Below, piece by piece: positions 1-6,918 of a DNA stretch of 11,847 nt. Positions within the stretch are counted from its first letter, which is position 1. Every line of letters begins with the position of its first letter. The notes beneath the pieces were generated by a model that ran no database searches, was not told where the DNA came from, and saw only the letters and a program-made list of their open reading frames with translations. Source of the DNA: Helicobacteraceae bacterium (GTDB taxonomy: Bacteria; Campylobacterota; Campylobacteria; Campylobacterales; SZUA-545); NCBI GenBank assembly GCA_031275395.1, contig JAISOU010000096.1:1-11847 (forward strand). The letters are read 5' to 3'. The position numbers were made by a program, and so were the translations under genes.

Positions 1-1284
1 CAAAGGAACAGGCGTAAATTCAGCGCGCTCGTTCGTATCGCCCAAACCAAGCTGCCACTCTTTATTCTCTCCCGCCGCGTAAATAACGCCGTTACTATCA
101 ATAGCGAGGGAGTGATAGCCGCCCGCCGCGACCGCGACAATTTTTTTGCCGCTTAACGAAGGAACTTCAATAAACCCCCAACAATCATACATATCGCTTT
201 CGCTAACATGATCGACTTGTCCAGCCATAAACTTTTCAACAAACTTCTCGCATCTGTTTTTGGCGCCTAAACCAGTCCGATAGCCGTCTCCAGCCACATA
301 AACTTTGCCGTTGTCCGCTATGGCAAACGAGTGAGCGCGCCCAGCCGCTATAGCGACATTTTTTTTACCGCTTAAAGAGGTAACTTCGGTAAAGATATTG
401 CGATCGTTCTTGTCGCCCAAACCAAGCTCGCCGCGATTGTTCATACCCGTCGCATAAACTTTGCCGTCCGTATCAAGCGCGAACGAGTGAAAATCGCCCG
501 CCGCGACCGCGACAATTTTTTTGCCGCTTAAAGAGGCGATAACTTCAAACTTATCGCGGCTTTTGCCGTCGCCCAAACCTAAAGTCCCATGCCAATTTCG
601 ACCCGTTCCATAAACCCTGCCGCCCTCGTCAAGCGCAAACGAGTGAAAATCGCCCGCCGCGATTGCGACGATCTTTTTGCCTCGCAAAGACGCGATTTCG
701 GTAAAGATATCGCGGTTGGTCGCGTCGCCCAAGCCAAGTTGTCCGTATTTGTTATATCCAGCAGCGTAAACCTTGCCGTCGTCGCCTATCGCCAGAGAGT
801 GATCGCGCCCAGCCGCTATAGCGGCAATTCGCTTGCCGTTCAGGGCGGAAACTTCGGCAAATGTATTGCGATCGCCCGTACCGCCAAAACCCAACTGACC
901 ATACGCGTTCCGACCCGCCGCATAGACTTTGCCTTTGCCGTCCAACGCGAGCAAATGATTGAGTCCCGCCGATACGGCGGCAATATTTTTGCCGCTTAAA
1001 GAGGGGATTTTGAGAAAAGTTCCGCGCTTGGCGTCCGATACGCTCGCGCCGCCCAAACCAAGCTTGAATGTGCTGCGCCCCGCCGCGTAAACGGCGCCGT
1101 CGCTTGATAAAACAAGCGAGTTATCGTCATGCGCCGCGACGGCAGGGCGTTTATAGCCGTTTTCAAAAACGTCTTTGGAAGCCGCCATACAGTCCGCGGC
1201 GGCAAGCAAAACGGCTAAAGCCGCAAAAAGCGTCAACGAAAACGCGGTCTTTGCGTTAGTCCGAAACGTTTGATTTGGCGACAT
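1..1284 (-). CDS. Secreted RCC1-repeat protein, C-terminus off the window
   Basis: I translated this frame from the ATG at 1284 to the left edge (428 codons) and found no stop. A basic start and hydrophobic stretch (about residues 10-35, ending AAADCMAA) form a Sec-type signal peptide, so the protein should be exported. After it come RCC1-type repeats of about 50 residues, each with a core like VAAGDFHSFAL, then DGKVYATG, then LGLGD. About seven are visible, the first degenerate. RCC1 repeats fold into seven-bladed propellers that bind other proteins; no enzyme motif is seen. One repeat (about 182-300) carries an extra segment of some 20 residues with two cysteines. AAGGA lies seven bases upstream of the ATG, supporting this start. 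Neighbouring repeats are nearly identical in DNA, so copy number could change by recombination. Partner and role are unknown. A divergent relative remains at 1561. Confidence 0.88.
   Translation of the reverse strand, partial: MSPNQTFRTNAKTAFSLTLFAALAVLLAAADCMAASKDVFENGYKRPAVAAHDDNSLVLSSDGAVYAAGRSTFKLGLGGASVSDAKRGTFLKIPSLSGKNIAAVSAGLNHLLALDGKGKVYAAGRNAYGQLGFGGTGDRNTFAEVSALNGKRIAAIAAGRDHSLAIGDDGKVYAAGYNKYGQLGLGDATNRDIFTEIASLRGKKIVAIAAGDFHSFALDEGGRVYGTGRNWHGTLGLGDGKSRDKFEVIASLSGKKIVAVAAGDFHSFALDTDGKVYATGMNNRGELGLGDKNDRNIFTEVTSLSGKKNVAIAAGRAHSFAIADNGKVYVAGDGYRTGLGAKNRCEKFVEKFMAGQVDHVSESDMYDCWGFIEVPSLSGKKIVAVAAGGYHSLAIDSNGVIYAAGENKEWQLGLGDTNERAEFTPVPL
120..1010 (-). repeat. Tandem RCC1-coding DNA repeats, about 150-160 bases each
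   Basis: The segment encoding the GKKIVAVAAG core recurs near 120, 341, 498, 648, 801 and 968, with spacing of about 150-160 bases; one interval is about 219 because of an in-frame insert. The copies starting near 120 and 498 share a run of more than 30 identical bases. This is protein-coding repetition rather than an intergenic array, but near-identity at the DNA level suggests recent duplication or gene conversion. Confidence 0.8.
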
Positions 1285-1560
1285 AAGCGATCCTTGCGAA
1301 TAAATAGCGCGAATATTAGCGCCGAGCGCCTTTAGCGATCAGGCAAAGCGAATATTGCGAGAAGGATAAAATGTCGTTTCCGCGCGCAAACGACGTAATG
1401 CAATTGCGAACGTCGCGTGGGAATAACAAAGCGGTAAAAACGAAAATAAAGCGCGTTGTTTTAATTTCTAAAATAATCATAGTTTCTTTAAGTTAAACTC
1501 GACTAATACGCGCGGACTTTCTAAAATTCCGCAAAGACAAGCGCAAGGCGTTCGTCGCCC

Positions 1561-1803
1561 GTAAATAAGCTAACCAAACTTTTCGCGATCATATTCGTTT
1601 CTTTTTTCTTAATTGGTCGCAAAGGCCGCGATTCGCCTGATAGCGACAGACGTAGCGAAGTTAAGTTTAAGACTATCGCCGCTGGCGACGACCACTCCTT
1701 CGCGTTTTTTAACGACGGCAAAGTTTACGCGGCAGGGTATAACTATTACGGTTAGCTTGGTTTGCGCGATAGAAGGGATAGCGATACTTTTGCCGAAGTA
1801 ATC
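1561..1803 (+). pseudogene. Remnant of a second secreted RCC1-repeat gene
   Basis: In the frame beginning at 1561 the translation gives a signal-like start (NKLTKLFAIIFVSFFLIG at about 1564-1617), a short charged linker, then one clear RCC1 blade: TIAAGDDHSFAFFNDGKVYAAGYNYYG. The next codon is TAG at 1753-1755, where the intact repeats have glutamine (CAG), and the frame continues with a recognisable LGL and TFAEV to 1803. No standard start codon is in place; GTA stands where ATG or GTG would be expected. LIG is followed by CGC (Arg); TGC there would complete a lipoprotein LIGC box. The three changes together argue for a decayed lipoprotein gene, divergent from the gene at 1-1284. The stop could in principle be read through, but one surviving blade makes that unlikely to matter. 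Confidence 0.65.
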
Positions 1804-2420
1804 AATACGGGTAGCGTCGTCGTTTAGATTATCTTGAGTTAGATTATAGAGAATAGATTGACGTCTTACGCACAAGAGCTTGTCGTCGTCGCTCTTTACG
1901 CTTTCAATCTTTTTATAGTTGATACTGGAAGCCCTGAACTTATCGGCTATGGTCTTGTTTAACTTGCCTTGCTCGTCTGTAATGGGAATGGGAATATCGC
2001 TTAGAAAAAGCTCGTATGTCTATTGAATTCGCGGGGAATGGCGTTCAGGCTCTCTTTATCGTTTTTAGCGTTGCAAAAGTTAATCTGACCGAAGCTGGGG
2101 TTAAACAGGGGTCGGCTTATATCCTGAGAGTCGTTAATGACCATATATTCGGTTACGCTTTTGGAGCTTGTTTCGCAAACGTAAAGTCTGGCGTTGGTAT
2201 GGGTGGAGATTTTAAGGTTTTGCAAACCGTCGCAAACTATATCATTGAAAGCGTAGTATTCTGGAAGTTTTCTAAAATCTCTTGCGGGTCTTAAAGGTTT
2301 GATTGTCTCTTGATCGTAGCTTCGACGCATTGGCATAATGCAATACATGCTTTCGGGCGTCATTGCTTTGATAGCCTCTAGCTTGTCGGCTATAAGCGTT
2401 TGTCGGACGTTTATTATATA
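1804..2420 (-). pseudogene. Frameshifted gene of unknown function
   Basis: On the minus strand two adjoining frames read like one protein. The upstream part (2420 down to 2005) includes QTLIADKLEAIKAM, MRRSYDQETIKPLRPARDF and SLNAIPREFNRHTSFF, then hits TAA at 2001-2003. Shifting one base at the run of five T (2005-2009 on this strand) continues with LSDIPIPITDEQGKLNKTIADKF and further charged sequence to about 1804, where it abuts the RCC1 remnant. One extra T would restore a single frame of roughly 200 residues. I do not recognise the family. The 5' end is uncertain: the first in-frame ATG in the natural-looking part is at 2366, and a TATAAT lies at 2418-2413. It may be a true pseudogene or a read error; the abrupt join at 1804 favours decay. 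Confidence 0.45.
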
Positions 2421-2593
2421 GGGACAAGAGGAAAGAAGGCGAAAGCGGGGGGGGGTTGAAAGAACACGGAACGAACGCGGGGCGCTTCCCTCCGCAATTA
2501 ACGGCTGGAGAGCGCCTAGCGCTCCTCCTTCGTGCCTTGCTACTTTCGCGGGCATTATTACGGAGCGGGCGCTACGCGGAAAAGAGGCGATCG
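2421..2593. other. Non-coding stretch with a G9 run and a hairpin
   Basis: No convincing gene is seen here. A purine-rich tract (2421-2455) ends in nine consecutive G at 2447-2455. A short hairpin, GAGCGC-CTA-GCGCTC, lies at 2510-2524. A minus-strand reading frame crosses this stretch from an ATG at 2555, but its translation looks unlike a natural protein and I do not count it as part of the gene at 1804-2420. Confidence 0.5.
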
Positions 2594-2839
2594 TTAAAGG
2601 ATTTTGACGCCGCCGATCTTTTGTAATTTTTCGGACGTAAGCTCTTGAAGCGGCTCGTTTTCATCTTGCGCGTAGAAGGCTTTTTGAGCCGCTTTATCCA
2701 CGACTAGCTTGACGACCTTAAGCTTCTCGTCGGAGCGCAAAAATCCGATTTCAAGCGTTTTGCCGCGCATATTCTCGACTTGAATTGCCAGAAAATCCAG
2801 CACGATCTTGATTGGATCGAAAAATGACGGAGAACCCAT
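2594..2839 (-). CDS. Small conserved-looking protein of unknown function (81 residues)
   Basis: The 81-residue product starts MGSPSFFDPIKIVLDFLAIQ and ends LTSEKLQKIGGVKIL. It has no signal peptide or clear membrane segment, although residues 6-20 are hydrophobic enough for an amphipathic helix. The rest is mixed-charge and looks like a small folded cytoplasmic protein. AAGGAG sits six bases before the ATG, a near-ideal ribosome site, and the codon pattern matches the neighbouring phosphate genes, so I take it as real. It is transcribed away from pstS and shares the 150-base region 2840-2988 with it. I do not recognise its family; a role in phosphate physiology would rest only on position. 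Confidence 0.72.
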   Translation of the reverse strand: MGSPSFFDPIKIVLDFLAIQVENMRGKTLEIGFLRSDEKLKVVKLVVDKAAQKAFYAQDENEPLQELTSEKLQKIGGVKIL

Positions 2840-2917
2840 ATAAAGCTCCTTACTAACTTAGATAACGGCGAAAAGCAAAAAGCTTGCCAAAGTACCAAAA
2901 CTTGACTTTACGCGGTT

Positions 2918-2946
2918 TTTACAAAAGGACGCTATCGCCCTATACA
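2918..2946 (+). promoter_or_regulatory. Sigma70-type promoter of the pst-pho operon
   Basis: TTTACA at 2918-2923 and TATACA at 2941-2946 are separated by exactly 17 bases, each one or two bases from the sigma70 consensus. Transcription would begin near 2953, leaving a leader of about 35 bases before pstS. PhoB would be expected to act here, but I found no convincing Pho box; CTTGCC (2883) and CTTGAC (2901) are 18 bases apart, not the usual 11-base period. Confidence 0.55.
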
Positions 2947-2950
2947 TTAG

Positions 2951-2982
2951 CCTCCTAACATAGCTCTATTCCAAAAAGGAGG
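2951..2982 (+). promoter_or_regulatory. Strong ribosome site of pstS with a complementary upstream CCTCCT
   Basis: AGGAGG at 2977-2982 lies six bases before the pstS ATG (2989). The exact complement CCTCCT occurs at 2951-2956, so the leader RNA could form a six-pair stem with a 20-base loop that hides the ribosome site. If transcription starts just inside or after 2951, part of the stem would be lost. Pairing is seen in the sequence; a regulatory role is inference. Confidence 0.4.
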
Positions 2983-2988
2983 AATGTA

Positions 2989-3855
2989 ATGAAGTTTTCA
3001 AAAGTTGCGACGGCGCTTTTAACCGCCTCGCTTATTTGTCCGTTTGCCGCAGAGGCGGCGGTTAGTTTCGATTCGTCGAAAAAGGTTATCGTCGTTTCGC
3101 GCGAAGACGGTTCCGGCACTCGCGGCGCGTTTATCGAGCTGCTTAAGATCGAGGTTAAAACCCCCGACGGCAAACGAAAGGATATGACGACAAAAGAGGC
3201 GATAGTCGCCCGTCAAACCGACGTCGTAATGACGACTGTCGCGCAGAACAAATACGCGATCGGCTATATCTCGCTAGGGTCGCTTAACAAGACGATCAAG
3301 GCGGTAAATATAGATGGCGTTAAAGCCACCGCCGAAAACGTTAAAAACGGGACGTATCCTATTTCGCGCCCGTTTAACATTGCGACAAAAGGCGAACCTA
3401 GCGCTTTGGCGAACGATTTTATAGATTTCATCTTTTCTGCGCAGGGGCAGGCGGTCGTAGCTAAAAGCTATGTGGCGATCAAAGATAAATCGGAGGCGTA
3501 CGAATCCAAAAAATTGACGGGGCGGCTTGTCGTAGCGGGATCCTCTTCGGTAACGCCCGTAATGGAGAAGCTAAAAGAGGCGTATATCGCGCTTAATCCG
3601 CAGGTCAAAATCGAGATACAGATGAGCGACTCCTCGGCGGGTCTTTCAAGCGCGATCGCCGGAACATGCGATATTGGTATGGCGAGCCGCGATTTGAAAG
3701 ATAGCGAAAAGGCGCAGTTGCAATCCGTATCGATCGCTATCGACGGGCTTGCCGTGATTGTCAATAACGATAATCCCGTCGCCAAATTAACGCAAGACGA
3801 GGTTAGGTCGGTTTTCACGGGCGGCGTTACTAAGTGGAGCGAACTTATCAAGTGA
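2989..3855 (+). CDS. pstS: Phosphate-binding protein PstS, circularly permuted
   Basis: This is the periplasmic phosphate receptor of the Pst ABC importer. Residues 1-24 are a signal peptide (cleavage near AEAA). The remainder contains every PstS hallmark but in swapped order. The usual second half comes first: SREDGSGTRGAF (37-48), AIGYISLGSL (90-99), NGTYPISRPFNIATKGEPSA (120-139) and DFIDFIFSAQGQAVV (143-157). Only then comes the usual first half: VVAGSSSVTPVMEKLKEAY (181-199), SDSSAG (213-218), DIGMASRDLKD (228-238), IAIDGLAVIVNNDNPV (249-264) and VFTGGVTKWSEL (275-286). The phosphate-contacting segments (SSS, SSAG, D228, R38 with GSGT) are all present, so a working site is likely. The linker joining the old C- and N-termini is about 165-179. 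It is first in the operon, with a strong ribosome site. Identity as PstS is secure; the permutation is read directly from the sequence. Confidence 0.93.
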   Translation: MKFSKVATALLTASLICPFAAEAAVSFDSSKKVIVVSREDGSGTRGAFIELLKIEVKTPDGKRKDMTTKEAIVARQTDVVMTTVAQNKYAIGYISLGSLNKTIKAVNIDGVKATAENVKNGTYPISRPFNIATKGEPSALANDFIDFIFSAQGQAVVAKSYVAIKDKSEAYESKKLTGRLVVAGSSSVTPVMEKLKEAYIALNPQVKIEIQMSDSSAGLSSAIAGTCDIGMASRDLKDSEKAQLQSVSIAIDGLAVIVNNDNPVAKLTQDEVRSVFTGGVTKWSELIK

Positions 3856-4688
3856 GGGCTTTTCGAGAAAAGTTTATGAGCGCCGTATTTTTAATATCGG
3901 CGCTCGCCTCCATATTCGCCGTCGGGCTGATCTGCGTTTTTTTATTCGCAAACGGTATTCCCGCGATGTGGAAGATCGGGTTTGGCGAGTTTTTACTCGG
4001 AACGGAATGGTCGCCTTCGGACGAACCCGCGTTATTTGGCATATTCCCGATGATCGTCGGCAGTTTATACGTAACGGCGGGAGCGCTCGTAATAGGAGCG
4101 CCGATCGGCGTTCTATCCGCCGCGTTTCTCGCTCGCGTCGCCTCCAAAAAAATCTACAGACTCGTAAAGCCTAGCGTGGATTTATTGGCGGGCGTTCCGT
4201 CGGTCGTATATGGATTTTTCGGTATGGCGGCGATCGTGCCGTATGTAGATAACAGCATATTAGCCGCCTCTATTTTGCTGGGTATTATGATCTTGCCCAC
4301 AATCGTAGCGATCGCCGAAAGCGCTATTCGCGCCGTACCAGACCACTATTACGAAGGGTCGCTGGCTTTAGGCGCGGGACATTACCGCAGTTTGTTTTTC
4401 GTGCTGCTTCCCGCCGCGAAATCGGGGATTTTAGCCGCCGTGATACTTGGCATAGGACGCGCTATCGGCGAAACGATGGCGGTGATTATGGTAGCGGGCA
4501 ATCAGGCGCGAATGCCTACGTCGCTGATGGAAGGGGCGCGAACGCTTACGGCGAATATCGTTCTGGAAATGGGATACGCGGCGGAATTGCACCGCGAGGC
4601 GCTGATCGCTACGGGAGCGGTGTTGTTTGTCTTTATCCTAATAATCAATTTGAGCTTTTCGGCTCTTAAAGCGAGGTCGAAAATATGA
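3852..4688 (+). CDS. pstC: Phosphate ABC transporter permease PstC
   Basis: PstC is one of the two membrane subunits forming the phosphate channel in the inner membrane. I chose GTG at 3852, whose GTGA overlaps the pstS stop; this gives 278 residues starting VRAFREKFMSAVFL, which parallels the PstA start (SERFMSV). A GTG at 3834 or ATG at 3876 is also in frame. Hydrophobic segments lie at about 9-34, 66-94, 110-130, 136-158, 192-216 and 249-270, matching six helices. The cytoplasmic EAA loop that docks on PstB is EGSLALGAGHYRSLFFVLLP (168-187), followed by the family-typical IGRAIGETMAV (201-211). Length is normal for a compact PstC. Translation is presumably coupled to pstS. Family assignment is firm; the exact start is less so. 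Confidence 0.93.
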   Translation: MRAFREKFMSAVFLISALASIFAVGLICVFLFANGIPAMWKIGFGEFLLGTEWSPSDEPALFGIFPMIVGSLYVTAGALVIGAPIGVLSAAFLARVASKKIYRLVKPSVDLLAGVPSVVYGFFGMAAIVPYVDNSILAASILLGIMILPTIVAIAESAIRAVPDHYYEGSLALGAGHYRSLFFVLLPAAKSGILAAVILGIGRAIGETMAVIMVAGNQARMPTSLMEGARTLTANIVLEMGYAAELHREALIATGAVLFVFILIINLSFSALKARSKI

Positions 4689-5512
4689 GATCGCAAAGAG
4701 CGAGCGAAAGGTTTATGTCGGTTATTACTTGGGTTTCGGCGTGTATTACCTTTTGCGTTTTGCTATACATTGTAGGCTTTATACTTGTAAAAGGCGTTCC
4801 GTATATTACGCCTTCGCTTTTTGAGCTTAACTACAACAGCGATAACGTTTCGTTAATGCCGGCGATGATATCGACCGTGATGATCACGGTTTTTTCGCTT
4901 CTTATCGCCATTCCGTTGGGAGTTTTTTCGGCTATTTACCTTGTGGAATACGCGAAACGCGGAAACAGGGCCGTATCGTACGTTCGCGTTACGACGGAAA
5001 CGCTTTCCGGTATTCCGTCGATCGTATACGGGCTTTTTGGAATGTTGTTTTTCGTTACTTTTTTGGGTTGGGGCTTTTCGTTGATCGCGGGCGCTTTCAC
5101 GCTTGCGATTATGATCTTGCCGTTAATTATGCGAAGTAGCGAAGAAGCGTTGAAATCTGTGCCTGACGCTTACCGCGAAGGGGCTTTCGGGCTTGGCGCG
5201 GGTAAGTTGCGCGTCGTTTTTAGAATCGTCTTACCCGCCGCTATGCCCGGTATCGCCGCGGGGATTATTCTTGCGATCGGGCGTATTGTAGGCGAAAGCG
5301 CGGCGCTGATCTACACGGCGGGAACGGTAGCGCAGATACCTTTAGATCCTATGCAATCGGCGCGGACAATGTCCGTGCATATGTTTGCGCTTTCGGGCGA
5401 AGGATTGCATATAAACGAAGGATACGCAACGGCGGTTATCTTGCTGATCGTCGTAGTACTAATCAACATAGCCGCGTCAGGAATCGCAAAACGATTGGGG
5501 AGCAAAGGGTGA
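4685..5512 (+). CDS. pstA: Phosphate ABC transporter permease PstA
   Basis: PstA pairs with PstC to form the transmembrane channel. The 275 residues hold a first helix at about 11-36, more segments near 59-88, 108-130, 133-149, 186-212 and 246-267, and the EAA loop [20 protein letters not shown] (165-184), which contacts Pst[16 protein letters not shown] (199-213) is the PstA counterpart of the GRAIGETMAV segment in PstC, and [14 protein letters not shown] (106-119) is typical of the family. The ATG lies in an ATGA overlap with the pstC stop, and the end overlaps pstB, so expression should be coupled on both sides. There is nothing abnormal in length or motifs. Confidence 0.94.
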   Translation: MRSQRASERFMSVITWVSACITFCVLLYIVGFILVKGVPYITPSLFELNYNSDNVSLMPAMISTVMITVFSLLIAIPLGVFSAIYLVEYAKRGNRAVSYVRVTTETLSGIPSIVYGLFGMLFFVTFLGWGFSLIAGAFTLAIMILPLIMRSSEEALKSVPDAYREGAFGLGAGKLRVVFRIVLPAAMPGIAAGIILAIGRIVGESAALIYTAGTVAQIPLDPMQSARTMSVHMFALSGEGLHINEGYATAVILLIVVVLINIAASGIAKRLGSKG

Positions 5513-6261
5513 GAAACTGTTTTGAAATCAGGAAGTTAAATCTTTATTACGGCGGCTTTCACGCGCTAAAAGAGATTGAAATGGATATTAAAGAGGGCGA
5601 AATAACGGCGTTTATCGGGCCGTCCGGCTGCGGCAAATCGACTCTGCTTAGGACGCTAAATCGTATGAACGATCTTATCGAAGGTTGTAAGATTATCGGA
5701 GAAACGCGGCTTTTTGGCGAGGATATTTACGCGAATATGGACGTTAATATACTAAGAAAGCGCGTAGGTATGGTCTTTCAAAAGCCCAATCCGTTCCCTA
5801 TGAGCGTATATGACAATATCGCTTTCGGGGCGCGAACGCACGGCGTAAAACGCCGCGCCGAACTAGACGAGATCGTAGAAACTTCGCTAAAAAACGCGGC
5901 TATGTGGGAGGAGGCGAGGGATAGATTGTTTGAATCCGCGCTTAGTCTTTCGGGCGGGCAGCAACAGCGCCTTTGCATAGCGCGGGCGCTCGCCGTTTCG
6001 CCTCAGGTGCTACTTTTAGACGAGCCTACCAGCGCGCTTGATCCGATCTCTACGGGCAAGATCGAAGAGTTGCTACTCGAGTTAAGCGAGCGATACAGCA
6101 TTGCGATCGTAACGCACAATATGCAGCAGGCGGCGAGAATTAGCGATAAAACCGTCTTTTTCCTACTTGGAGAGGCGATAGAACAGGGCGCGACGGAAGA
6201 GGTTTTCGCCAGACCCAAAGATAAACGAACTGAAGATTACGTTACGGGGAGATTTGGATGA
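5509..6261 (+). CDS. pstB: Phosphate ABC transporter ATPase PstB
   Basis: PstB is the cytoplasmic ATPase that powers phosphate import. All nucleotide-binding motifs are intact: Walker [10 protein letters not shown] (37-45), Q-loop Q91 in [15 protein letters not shown], the ABC signature LSGGQQQR (147-154), Walker B LLLDEP (168-173) with catalytic E172, D-loop SALDP (175-179) and switch histidine H203 in VTHNMQQA. The QKPNPFPMS stretch and TLNRMNDL (49-56) are typical of PstB rather than of other ABC ATPases. At 250 residues it is the normal size. Start is GTG inside a GTGA overlap with the pstA stop; the 3' end makes an ATGA overlap with phoU. Confidence 0.95.
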   Translation: MRNCFEIRKLNLYYGGFHALKEIEMDIKEGEITAFIGPSGCGKSTLLRTLNRMNDLIEGCKIIGETRLFGEDIYANMDVNILRKRVGMVFQKPNPFPMSVYDNIAFGARTHGVKRRAELDEIVETSLKNAAMWEEARDRLFESALSLSGGQQQRLCIARALAVSPQVLLLDEPTSALDPISTGKIEELLLELSERYSIAIVTHNMQQAARISDKTVFFLLGEAIEQGATEEVFARPKDKRTEDYVTGRFG

Positions 6262-6917
6262 TACGAAGTCGATTTGAAGAGCAACTAACGGAGCTAAACG
6301 ACAATCTAATCGAGATGGGCAAGCTGATCGAAAACGCTATAGCAAAGGCGAAAAAGGCGTTAGAGGAACGCGACGCGATATTGGCGCAAGAGGTGATCGA
6401 CGGCGACGATCGAATCGACGATATGGAAAAGCGAATCGAAAGCCTTTGTCTAAAGATATTGTTAAGGCAGCAGCCCGTAGCGCGGGATTTACGCGCCGTT
6501 TCCGCCGCGCTGAAAATGATCACCGATATGGAACGCATAGCCGATCACGCCGCCGATATAGCCGAGCTTTGCGAATATATGGCGGATAAGAAATATCTTA
6601 AAGATCTAAACCGCATATCGCAAATGGCGGAAGCTACAAAAAAGATGGTAGCCGACAGCGTGGACGCTTTCGTAAAGGGCGATAGCGAAACGGCAAATAG
6701 CGTGATCGCCTACGACGATACGGTCGATAACCTTTACATTGCGGTAAAAATGGATATGATCGAGCTTGTGCATAAGGATATAAATAATGGCGAACAGTGC
6801 TTTGATCTTTTACAGATCGCCAAATATTACGAGCGCATAGGCGATCACGCGGTTAATATCGCCGAATGGGCTATATTCTCGATTAGCGGAAAGCATAAGG
6901 AGGCGCAAGTTATCTGA
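6258..6917 (+). CDS. phoU: Phosphate signalling protein PhoU
   Basis: PhoU is the all-helical cytoplasmic regulator that connects the Pst transporter to PhoR and keeps the Pho response low when phosphate is plentiful. The 219 residues show the expected two homologous three-helix units. Each carries the metal-binding signature: [13 protein letters not shown] (91-103) in the first and [13 protein letters not shown] (191-203) in the second. [15 protein letters not shown] (77-91) and LQIAKYYER (185-193) are also typical. Start is the ATG in an ATGA overlap with the pstB stop. Only one base separates its stop from phoB, so the transporter and signalling genes form one unit. Confidence 0.94.
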   Translation: MIRSRFEEQLTELNDNLIEMGKLIENAIAKAKKALEERDAILAQEVIDGDDRIDDMEKRIESLCLKILLRQQPVARDLRAVSAALKMITDMERIADHAADIAELCEYMADKKYLKDLNRISQMAEATKKMVADSVDAFVKGDSETANSVIAYDDTVDNLYIAVKMDMIELVHKDINNGEQCFDLLQIAKYYERIGDHAVNIAEWAIFSISGKHKEAQVI

Positions 6918-6918
6918 T

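Noticed and set aside
589-999. Plus-strand ORF of 136 codons
   Set aside because: It lies opposite the RCC1 gene; its repetitive peptide is the mirror of the RCC1 repeats in another frame.
1371-1496. A 41-codon plus-strand ORF (MSFPRANDVM...) with AAGGA before its ATG
   Set aside because: The translation shows no motif, composition is unconvincing, and it lies in decayed DNA between two RCC1 loci. A real small protein cannot be excluded, but the ribosome-like site is the only support.
1609-1875. Minus-strand ORF of 88 codons as a separate gene
   Set aside because: Its first part is the continuation of the frameshifted unknown gene and its second part is the reverse of the RCC1 remnant.
2421-2555. 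Upstream extension of the minus-strand unknown gene to an ATG at 2555
   Set aside because: The peptide (rich in Ala, Arg and Pro, crossing the C9 run) looks unlike a natural protein and unlike the downstream part; kept only as a reason to look at the homopolymer.
2883-2906. CTTGCC/CTTGAC direct repeat as a Pho box
   Set aside because: The 18-base period does not match the 11-base period of Pho boxes, and the bases differ from the usual CTGTCAT.
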